Positions 55,860-64,000 of a stretch of DNA of 64,000 nt are shown here, one piece after another; the stretch's first letter is position 1; each line of letters opens with the position of its first letter. The notes beneath the pieces are model-generated. The model saw only the letters and a list, made by a program, of their open reading frames with translations. It did no database searches and had not been told where the DNA came from. The stretch covers positions 10,691,001 through 10,755,000 of the forward strand of contig NW_018343964.1 of the NCBI RefSeq assembly GCF_002099425.1, read 5' to 3'. The stretch comes from Phascolarctos cinereus. Taxonomy: Eukaryota > Chordata > Mammalia > Diprotodontia > Phascolarctidae. The translations under genes were made by a program, and so were the position numbers.

Positions 55860-56030
55860 TATGACTTAGTAGATAGCTGGACTTGGTGTCGGGAAGAGCT
55901 GAGTTTGAATTAAGACAGAAGCTGCGTGACTACTGGGCAAGGCATTTAATCTCTATTTGCCTCAGTTTCCTCATCTGTAAAATGAGAGTGTTGAACTTGG
56001 TGACCTAAGATCTATGATCTATGATATTTG
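55860..56030 (+). mobile_element. MIR-type SINE
   Basis: 'tagctggacttggtgtcggg' and 'gcctcagtttcctcatctgt', with a tatgatctatgat end. Confidence 0.8.
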
Positions 56031-56047
56031 CCTTCTTTCCCAGAAGG

Positions 56048-56140
56048 AGGTATTCTTTTTTTCAAATTTTAACATTTGTTTATTAAAAACTTTGAGTTCT
56101 GAATTTTCTCCTGCCCTCCCTTGAGAATGTAGCTTTAAAT
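56048..56140 (-). mobile_element. L1 3' end, antisense
   Basis: 'tttaacatttgtttattaaa' and actttgagttctgaattttc, then a C/T-rich stretch, are the reverse of the L1 3' UTR start. Confidence 0.58.
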
Positions 56141-56639
56141 GACCTTCTCCAGCTGGTCCATGTCTGGAGGGTTGGGGCGAATGGGAAGAGAGAGGGTTAA
56201 TGTTTCTTTCAAGAACCTGCCAAATAGGGTATGTTGTCTTGCTTTTGCCCAATTTAACAGGATTATCAGCGTCTAGGCGGGTATTGCCTGGCTAAGGCAA
56301 GCATGAGGATGCAGAGATTTGCTGTTTGTCAGGGGTCTGGACGCCATGGAAATGTTGATGATGGAGACGGGGGCGGGGGATCTGGAAATGTATGTGCCAA
56401 GCTGTGCCTGCAGGAAAGCTCTGTTGGGGCTGCAGTGAGCCCAGGACTTCCTGAGAAGCGAGCCGATTGCTAATTAGGCTTGTTCTTTCTAACTTGTCAG
56501 ATGGCAGCTCCCTAATGGCACCAGCTACTGCTGTGGGATATACAGGCCATCTCATCTCCTCCCCTTTTTGCTCCCCTTTCTACCCCTCCTCCCTCTAACA
56601 CTTCATTATTATCCAGCCTTCAGAAAAATGTATCACCTC
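56141..56639. other. Repeat-poor island
   Basis: About 500 bp, GC-richer, with ctaattaggc (56473-56482, homeodomain-like TAATTA). No exon recognised. Candidate noncoding element by lack of repeats only. Confidence 0.4.
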
Positions 56640-56765
56640 TTTGGGGACAGCCTCTCCTTGGATGACTCTGTGTCTCATTGATCTTTGAATCCCTAGTTCC
56701 TAACACAATGCTTTGCATTTAGTAGGTGCATTTAATTATTTAATAAATGATCATTGAATTTGGAT
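56640..56765 (+). mobile_element. LINE L2 3' end
   Basis: 'ttgatctttgaatccctagt' and 'catttagtaggtgcatttaa'. Confidence 0.78.
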
Positions 56766-56769
56766 CTGA

Positions 56770-56955
56770 TAAAGCATGGAAGTGGCATGGTGGAGTCTAG
56801 GAGTCGTGATGGACCTGAGTTTAAATCCTCACCTCAGACACTGTGTCATCTTGGATAAGTCACTTAACGTCCCTCAGCTTCAGTTGCTACATCCATAACA
56901 TCAGGGGGAGGTTGGACGCTAGCCTCTCAAGTCACTTCTAGCTCTGAAGCTATGA
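56770..56955 (+). mobile_element. MIR-type SINE
   Basis: 'gacctgagtttaaatcctca' and 'gataagtcacttaacgtccc'. Confidence 0.8.
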
Positions 56956-57604
56956 TTTTTGCTGAGTTTGACTCTTCCAGAAGTACCCAGATAAGACAAT
57001 TCTGGTCAGGGCCTGGCAGACTAAACTGTAGATGCTGATGGAAAACTGCACCAGTTCCAAAGCAGTCTTACCATGGAGGCTGGGTGTCCCATTCTGAACT
57101 GGTTGCCCAAGCACTGCAGAAGTTGCTGTGTGACAGGCCCACTTTGAAATCTTGGTCAATATCCATCCCCCAGTTTTAACCTGTTCTAATTTTTGGGATT
57201 TCAGTTCCATCCAAAACTGCTGTTCACCCTAGACCTGAAAAGAAAGACCACACACTGTTTTCTTAACTCTGGGCCCAGAGTGTCCTGGGATTTCTCAATT
57301 TTCCTTTAAGTGTCTCTGAAAAGGGAGCATCAAGACATGGAAACTTCCCTTCCTTTCACTCCTGATTTCAATATTGGAATTAACAACACTAAGGGGCTAA
57401 GGGCTCCCTCCTGCCTGCTCTAGGTTACCAGGGGAACTCGAACCCAGAGCCCCTTAAGTGGACCTGACAAAAAGCTCTGGAGCTTTCTAAGAAGATAATC
57501 TCATCTCATAGTACAGCATACAAAGGCAGGTAGGAAGCGTATCTATTTTATTGGACATGTCCCAACAGAGTGTCAGCATTTATGGCTACGTCACTCATGC
57601 TAGA
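56956..57604. other. Unique, no gene seen
   Basis: An 86-codon minus-strand frame (56950-57210) has no product I recognise. Confidence 0.45.
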
Positions 57605-57765
57605 GGATGTTCAAAGCATCCTAGTTTTAGAGCTGAAACGGCAGTGAGAAGTCATCTTGTCCAATTTCCTATTTTACACATAGGCAAATTGAGGTCTAGA
57701 GAGACCCTTGCCCGTGGTCACATAAGTAGTAAATAACAGCCAGGATTCTTTCCATTGCACCATCA
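57605..57765 (+). mobile_element. MIR-core SINE
   Basis: 'tagttttagagctgaaacgg', 'attttacacataggcaaatt' and tttccattgcacca. Confidence 0.75.
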
Positions 57766-57854
57766 ACTGTGGCCAATTAACCTATCTGTAGCCACATTAG
57801 AAGCAGATCACATTGATCAACAGAAGGAATGCTCCTATAGTAGATACCCAGGAG

Positions 57855-58130
57855 GTAGCTGGTGGCTTAATAGTTAGAATACCGAGCCTGGAGTCAGGAA
57901 GCCTTGAGTTCAAATCCACCCTGTTGACTGTATGACCTGGGACAAGTCACTTAACCTCTATTTGTCTCAGTTTCCTCTTCTGGAAAATGGGGATCATAAT
58001 AGCAACAGCCTCCCTAGATTGTTATGAGGATCAAATGAGATAATATTTATTTTTTAAAAAAGCACTTAGTGAAGTGCTTAAAAGACTCATAGTAGGCATT
58101 ATATAAATGCTTATTATCCCCTTTCCCCCA
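57855..58130 (+). mobile_element. MIR-type marsupial SINE, full length
   Basis: 'gagcctggagtcaggaagcc', 'gggacaagtcacttaacctc', 'atcaaatgagataatattta' and an L2-like end 'tcatagtaggcattatataa'. Confidence 0.87.
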
Positions 58131-59084
58131 CTAGTTAGCTGGAAACTGATCACCTACAGGTCTCATGTAGATGTTATGAGAATCCGGCTGACTGTCAGGA
58201 ACTGAACTCATTTAGAAACATCCCTCCCTTACATTCATTTGCAGTGGGTGGCATAAGTTATTTAAATGCAGAAAGATGTTTCTGTGACAAAAGGCAGAGT
58301 CTATTTCCCTAGCTGGACCCTGAGCTGATGGGGCCAAGAATGGGGGACTTGGGTATTGTAGCCAGAACTATAGAGACCATAAAAGACACCAGACCCTATT
58401 GTTCCCATGTTCAGGCCCATTTTTGGTGGCTGGGTGGTATTGGCAGCGGGTGAGAGCTTTGCTTTTCATTAAAACCCACTCGCTCTAAAGCTGCCCTCTA
58501 CTCACATAATTTACAGTCCTGCAACCCAGGGTCTAAATAGTTGGCAGCATTTTGCAGTGTTTCTGCCTTCTCTCCTCAGACAATGTTTATTTTGCTTTGA
58601 CCCATACTCAGGCTGAGTGTAAATAGAAAGATGCCCTTTTTTAGGTATACTTTTTCACCCACTTTTCAGACATAATAACCAGAATTACCTTTTATTAGTG
58701 AATCAAAGAGCCCATTCAGGAGTCAAAACTTAACCCGAGATTTTCTGTCTTTTTCATGAAGTCCTAAGGTTAGCTGCCTCCGCTGACTTGCTGGAGTGGC
58801 TTAGGCAAATCAGCTAGACATTAACTTCTTGGGTTTTTTACTTTTTGGGGCATTCCTTTCTGCATAAGGAGCAACCAGTCTGCTCTCTGGAGCTAAACTA
58901 TGATCTCTGTCTGTCCACTATTGAAACCAGGTAGCACTTAGCCGCTGGTAGGGCCACTTTTGGGCCCTCTCTGGCTCGATTTAGTAAAGAGTTTACTGTA
59001 GAAAGAGAAATGCATTGTGGAACTTTGTCGAAATTATAGAAAATGACAGATTATATTTAAGAGTGCTAGTTGTGAGAGGTACCT
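58131..59084. other. Repeat-poor island
   Basis: Almost 1 kb without recognised repeats and no open frame of note. AT-rich motifs near 58490-58630. Candidate conserved noncoding sequence, unproven. Confidence 0.42.
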
Positions 59085-60334
59085 GGTCAGTGAGTCAAAT
59101 AGCATTTTTAAGTGCCCTACTATGTGCCAGGCATTGTGCTATACCAATTAATGTCTAATGATGCTTGAAGATTGTTCTTGACTTAAACCAGCCCCCACCC
59201 TAACCTCTCTGCTTCCCTCTCTCCCCATACTCGAAATATACCCTAAGAAGCTTGTGTTTCTGGGGCCATGGTAAGCCTGAGGGAAGGGCATTGCCTCTGT
59301 TGAGAATTATTGAGGGTTGGGGCTGGGGGACAGACCCCATCTAAGAGCTTTGTTTTCACAGACGGTGTCTGAGGAATTTTGAGATGGATTTTCCGGTCTT
59401 CCTTACTTCACCTGAAGCCCAGGATGGATCTGTTTTTTGGGTCCTCTCACTTTAGTTCTAGACTTGGCACTTTAATCCCACTCAGTGCTTGAAGGAGTCC
59501 CAAGTCCAGTAACAGTATCTCTGTGAAATGAAGGAATGGAAAGCTAGGAATTTTTCCATTTCCTTTCCTAACTAACCACGACCTGCTTTCCAATCAATAC
59601 CAGACGCGCTCAAAAATGAAACTGGCCCCACTGGGTGGCTGTGGGATTGGAGCCATTCCTATGGCCAAACAGAGCCTTGCTGCTATTTGAGGGGCCACAG
59701 TATGCCTGAACAGCTTTGGTCTGTGGGTCTTGGTGAACTGGACTGATAAGTAGTTCTGTCCATATACTGGAGCCTTATCTGTTAGCCTAGATGTGCCCAT
59801 TCTCTTTCCTGCCGCAACTTGCCTTGTTAATCTTTGGTTAGTTTCTGCAATAACGTCTTTATATAACGTCTTTATTTGGGGTGTCTTCGTTTCCCTCTTG
59901 TCTCATCTTCCCCCTTACACTTTCCCCCTTCGGCAATTTTTCTCCTACAAAGAACAGCTTCCTCTTGCTGCTCACTATTTCAATTTCAGGAAGAAGGGCT
60001 ACCTTCCATGCTACTCATCATCTCTTGGGGCCTCCCAGATAACAACAACAACAAAAACAGTGTTGTGGTTTAAAAAAAAATTGTACATGCCAAAAGACTC
60101 TTTGGAGTAAATATGATAGTCTCTTGTCCTCTGTGAAAGAACTGTTCATACATAGCCCCTCCTCCCTTGGTTATCTTCTGGTTTCCATAACTGTCCAGAC
60201 TTTTGTAGAAAAAAAAAAAGGCTGTAGCATTCATTATCCTGCTTCAAATATGTCATATGCAGAATCATAAGATTTATTGTCTGGTGCTGCCTTGGGGTTT
60301 ATCTGTTTCTACCCTCTTATTTTATAGGTTCTGA
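59085..60334. other. Mostly unique, L2 scrap
   Basis: 59092-59160 is a reverse L2 end ('ctactatgtgccaggcattg'). ataacgtcttta occurs twice in tandem near 59850-59876. A 105-codon frame at 59793-60110 has no product I recognise. Confidence 0.42.
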
Positions 60335-60535
60335 GTCATTGATCTAAAGCTGGTAAGGAACTCAGAGGTTAATTAATCCAACCCCTTCATTTCACAGATG
60401 AAGAAACTGAGACCTGGGTTGGGGGGGGGTGGGGATTAAGTGACTTGTCCAAAGTCACACAAGTAATAAATAGCAGAGACAAGATTTGAACCCAGGAGGC
60501 TAATGAATGTTCATTCCACCATATCATACTGATGT
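60335..60535 (+). mobile_element. MIR-core SINE
   Basis: 'ttcatttcacagatgaagaa', 'acttgtccaaagtcacacaa' and 'acaagatttgaacccaggag', with a G-run at 60420-60429. Confidence 0.82.
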
Positions 60536-60638
60536 TAAATGATTTTCCTGTGGTCACCGTGCTAAGTGTTGCTATGCTGAGACTTGAATTAAAAATTTCT
60601 GACTTCAAACTCAAGTGCTATCAAAACTCTACTATACT

Positions 60639-60786
60639 GGAGCAGGTAGGTGGCAAAGTGGATAGAGCACTGGAGTCAGGAGGACCTGAGTTCAAATTTG
60701 GACTCAGGTACTAGCTGTGTGACCCTGGGCAAGTCACTTAACCCTGATTGCCTCTACAAAAAAAAAAAAAGAAAAGAAAAAAAAAG
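60639..60786 (+). mobile_element. tRNA-headed marsupial SINE with A-tail
   Basis: ggagcaggtaggtggcaaag, 'ggagtcaggaggacctgagt', 'gctgtgtgaccctgggcaag', then (A)n with a few G. Target duplication aaactctactatact (60624-60638) and aaactctcctatgct (60787-60801), 13/15. Confidence 0.92.
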
Positions 60787-61089
60787 AAACTCTCCTATGC
60801 TATCTTTAAAATATTTCCATGTCGTCCCCCTCCCCCATTAGCAAGCAAATAAATGGATGAATGAATAGTTGTCTAAGGCAGTTACTGTATCCATCCTTTA
60901 AAAATGCCTGATGTGTATACATTTGTAGGGTCATGTTGAGCGTAAGAGTTGTAGAGCAGATGGAGCAGTAAACTAGGAATTAAGAGGCGGAGGCTCTAGT
61001 CCTGGCTACATCCCTTATTAGTTCTGTGATCTCTTCTTGTACGATGCTTGACCTTTCTGTTCCTCAGTTTCTTTATCTGAAAAGATACC

Positions 61090-61410
61090 AAGGTAGATAA
61101 GTGGTGCAATAGCTAGAGTGACTGGGTTGGAATCAGGAAAACTTGAGTTTGAATCCTGCCTCAGACAGTTAACTAGCTGTGAGACCCTGGGTAAGTCACT
61201 TAACCTCTGTTTGCTTCAGTTTCCACATTTGCAAAAGATTGCACCTATTGGGTGCAGTGATTATGCCTCTTTTGCAAATGAGGCAACTGAAGCAAACACA
61301 CACTCAGACACACACACAAAATTTGTTGTGAGGACCAGATGAGAATATATGAAAAATATTTTGCAAATTTTAAAAGTGCTTTATAAATGCTAGTTCCTAT
61401 TACTATGGTA
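61090..61410 (+). mobile_element. MIR-type marsupial SINE with internal inversion
   Basis: 'gggttggaatcaggaaaact', 'ttgaatcctgcctcagacag', 'ctgggtaagtcacttaacct', then an inverted duplication, then 'aagtgctttataaatgctag'. Confidence 0.82.
61208..61298. repeat. 31-bp inverted duplication in a SINE
   Basis: Arms 61208-61238 (starts tgtttgcttcagttt) and 61268-61298 (ends ctgaagcaaaca) match at 29/31, spacer 29 bases. The left arm is the normal SINE stretch; the right arm is extra. Confidence 0.92.
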
Positions 61411-61901
61411 ATAGCTATCTTATTTCCCTCTTAGTTTTGTGACATTATCGATAAGAAACGTTTTAGAAAGAGGACAAGCTTTTACTATCATTCATATCCC
61501 GACATCCCCCCAGTACAAAGACTAAGATTTTCTATTCCAGGAGTTGGAGCTCCCAACAGACTTGCTCAGAGGACGAGTCTGGTGCCTGGTTTATGTCCAG
61601 TTCCTCCATAGGATCCCTCTTGCTGCCAAAATAGCCACTCTTACTCTTCCCTCTGCCTGGTGGGTAGCTCAGTGTTCTGCTCCCTGCAGCGCTTTTCCTG
61701 ACAGGATGCATGTGTCCTTCCTCCCCAGCCCCCGAGAAGAGACACCCAGCCAGCCCCCAGATGCTGACTTCTCCTGTAAACTCTCTTTCCATCTGTAGGG
61801 ATGTTTCGTGTCAGTTAAGCCCTGCCAAAATGTTCTTGGTTGCATATGTGGAGTTTTCGGTGAATTTTAGGTGTTAATTCTAGTTCTTCAGCTGGGATGA
61901 G

Positions 61902-61905
<4 letters not shown>
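61411..61905. other. Unique, GC-richer, no defendable exon
   Basis: An 84-codon frame at 61544-61798 follows ttctattccag, a plausible acceptor, but I recognise no protein in either frame. Confidence 0.4.

Positions 61906-61940
<35 letters not shown>
61906..61940. repeat. (GT)n microsatellite
   Basis: Perfect gt units, about 17 copies. Confidence 0.97.
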
Positions 61941-61944
<4 letters not shown>

Positions 61945-62149
61945 CTTGTTGACCACTCCCGTGTTTCCAGTCTGTGCTCCTTTCTCTTGGATTTTCCTCC
62001 CAACATCTATATTTCAAGTCGAAGGTAGGAAGTCGGGGGAAGGAAGAAAATTATGGTTTGATGAATTGAGTGCAGGGCACCAGGTCCACACAGACATAAA
62101 GAAACTTTACTGTAAGATTTAGAGCTTGAAGAAACCTTAGGGATCATGG

Positions 62150-62335
62150 GTTTGTGGATTTTGAGCTAGCTGGCAGAGACCTCAGACGCCATCTAATCCA
62201 ACCTTTTCTTCATTTTACAGATGAGGAAACTGAGGCCCAGGCAAGTTAAGAAATTATCACAATCATCATCATCATCATCATCATCATCACAACACATTTA
62301 TGTAGTGATTTAAGCTTTACAAAGCACTAGGTTTT
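62150..62335 (+). mobile_element. SINE half, (ATC)n, MIR start
   Basis: 62150-62258 is a MIR-core SINE ('cattttacagatgaggaaac'). (ATC)n runs 62263-62289. 62290-62335 ('tagtgatttaagctttacaa') starts a MIR. Confidence 0.75.
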
Positions 62336-63057
62336 AAAATTACTTAGGAAGAGCATGTTTGAGCACATTTGCTCTTTGGGTCCAAAATTCCCCTGAAATT
62401 CAGCCAACCAAGACTTTGTGGTCCAAGCTGTCTGTGACAGAATGCTCTGGAAACCTAATTTCCATGTCCTCCACCACTGCATGTGTTACCATGAATTAAC
62501 ACTCCCTCCTCCATGCTAGCAATTATCAGGCTCTCTGAATATTCTTCCTTGCACCTTTATTTTATTTAATTTCTTACGTGCAGCATAGCACAAGTGAGAA
62601 CAAGGTGAAAACTTTTAAATGGCTTTGGTTTTACAGAAATCTTTGTGGTTGGGCTAACTTTCCCTTAGCCTGGCTCCCAGTAGCTTGTGGACATTAGCTC
62701 CTTGGCTTTATTCAGATGTGGATGAGACGATTAAAAAAAGGGAGTCTGACTTCTTGCTCAAGGTCACAATGATAGGGTTAAGGATAGAACCTGTGGCACT
62801 TTGACCTTGCCTGAGGGCTCAAGTAGAACCAGTAAGTAGCCTTAAATAGGGCTTTTATTTTGAAGTGTACAAGATGGCCCCATGAAATGGGTCGGGTATT
62901 CTGATGGAACTTTAGAGGGAGAAGGAATCTGAGGGAGGGAACCTGTGGCCTACAGAGCTTGGGGGTAGTCATAGAAATTTCTTTGTCTCATGCTTTCACC
63001 TAGCAGTGTTTCCACCCTGGAAAACATTGGGATTTGCCTAGTGTCTATGGCTCAACA
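62336..63057. other. Repeat-poor island
   Basis: About 700 bp without recognised repeats and AT-rich, with motifs such as catgaattaacac and ctagcaattatcagg. Candidate conserved noncoding element, unproven. Confidence 0.4.
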
Positions 63058-63063
63058 TAGATG

Positions 63064-63130
<67 letters not shown>

Positions 63131-63131
63131 T
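63058..63131. repeat. (GATA)n microsatellite
   Basis: About 17 gata units. Confidence 0.97.
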
Positions 63132-64000
63132 AATGAAAAAGGTCTTTCAGCACCCATGTAAGCAGTCAGGTTAATAAGATTAAATGAAGGATAGGATTTA
63201 TCTTAAACCAACAAAAAAAAATCCAGGAAAGACTTACATACCAACTCCATAAACTGCTACAACAGGTAACTCCTCCTCCCTTCCTGGTAGATCTCTGCCC
63301 AGGAACCTTTGTAGTCCTCCATATTTATAGTACTACTTTAAATACCCCATCATCCACTGCTCATTCTTGGAAGGAGGAAGCTAGACAATCAAGCAGTCTC
63401 CCCTCTCTGGTGGGTTTCTACTTTCCTAGGGACCTATGCAGTTCTACAGACTTACAATACTACCATATGTCGCCACATGCCCGCCTCCAATACCACCACC
63501 TTATCCCCGGCAAAGGTAAAGAGCTAAGAGTTGTTGAACCTGGGCAGTCCACATGATTAGTGAGAGTTGAGACTCAGGTTTGTCCCTTGTGGTTCTGTGC
63601 CTCATTGGCTCCTCAGTTCTGACTCTGGAAGTACCCAAATTAATCCAGGTCTGTGGTCCAAGTATTACTTTGCTTGGTTCAGGAACTTCTCGATTTCTCT
63701 TTGCCTCTGCTTGGTGAGGTTTCCTTCTCTCTTAGAGTTCCTGAAGGACTCTGGAAGCTTGCCTCTCAGTAACATGTCTCTCTTCTGTGTATCTGATGCG
63801 TCTCCCAACTCTAGATTCTGTGGTCCATGTGTAGTTCTCTTTTAAAAACCAGGCCCAAAGATGTATGTAGCTTAAGTGTATGAACTTTTCCCATCATCAT
63901 TATGGCATTAAAACATCAACCAGATTGCAGGATAAGGTGACATCACACCTTGCTAAAAATGGATTTTTTCCATAAAATTTCACCTCTTCTTCAGTAAATA
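63132..64000. other. Unclassified block with degenerate internal duplication
   Basis: 63266-63336 and 63391-63463 are diverged copies of each other (shared ctggt, agg-acct-tg-agt, at-actac). No family or gene recognised. Frames here (for example 63567-63845) have no known product. Confidence 0.4.

Noticed and set aside
61544-61798. Possible exon after ttctattccag
   Set aside because: The translation matches nothing I know and an overlapping minus-strand frame is equally long.
63132-64000. Retroviral LTR
   Set aside because: No paired repeat, primer site or polypurine tract can be seen; left unclassified.

Overview
This window is a stretch of mammalian nuclear DNA, almost certainly from a marsupial. 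It is moderately AT-rich, shows no CpG island, and has no long open reading frame. It is packed with old LINE L2, L3/CR1 and L1 fragments and with MIR/CORE-type SINEs. The L1 3'-UTR types and three SINE types seen here (a tRNA-headed type with the box tggcgcagtgg, one starting tgttgttcag, one starting tcgttcgtcctcg) are ones I associate with metatherian genomes. The species cannot be fixed by eye.

I find no protein-coding gene or exon that I can defend. The longest open frames (about 100-147 codons) fall in microsatellites, LINEs or pyrimidine tracts, or lack homology I recognise. The window is therefore intergenic or deep intronic. The only trace of an RNA gene is a 5' fragment of U6 snRNA at 20794-20831. 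I recognise no endogenous retrovirus.

Layout: 1-3 kb has scattered L2 and SINEs. At 3.0-6.4 kb an L3/CR1 LINE is split by an antisense L1 with a 16-bp target duplication, and that L1 holds further insertions. At 7-8.7 kb lie L2 and SINEs. The largest stretch with few repeats is 8.7-10.9 kb. From 11 to 17.5 kb come L2, SINE clusters, MITEs and a near-perfect 53-bp inverted repeat (15654-15800). 17.5-18.3 kb is a second repeat-poor island. At 18.3-21.8 kb are a long fold-back sequence, L3/CR1, large TATG microsatellites and the U6 fragment. From 22 to 34 kb there is mostly L2 with nested SINEs. At 35 kb lies a tandem repeat with a unit of about 81 bp. At 37.6-38.6 kb is an L1 with a recognisable ORF2 C-terminus. 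At 40.9-41.6 kb is a rearranged L2 with nested palindromes. From 43 to 50 kb come microsatellites, L2 and an antisense L3/CR1. From 51 to 64 kb SINEs alternate with repeat-poor blocks (56.1-56.6, 58.1-59.1, 62.3-63.1 kb) that could hold conserved noncoding elements.

The most notable signals are structural: several local inverted duplications of the kind left by fold-back template switching (15654-15800, 41074-41257, 61208-61298, and the longer 18532-18957), two MITE families with seven and three copies, a U6 fragment sitting between an 11-bp direct duplication, and several nested insertions whose target duplications can still be read. Family names rest on memory of consensus sequences, and boundaries are usually good to about 10-20 bases.
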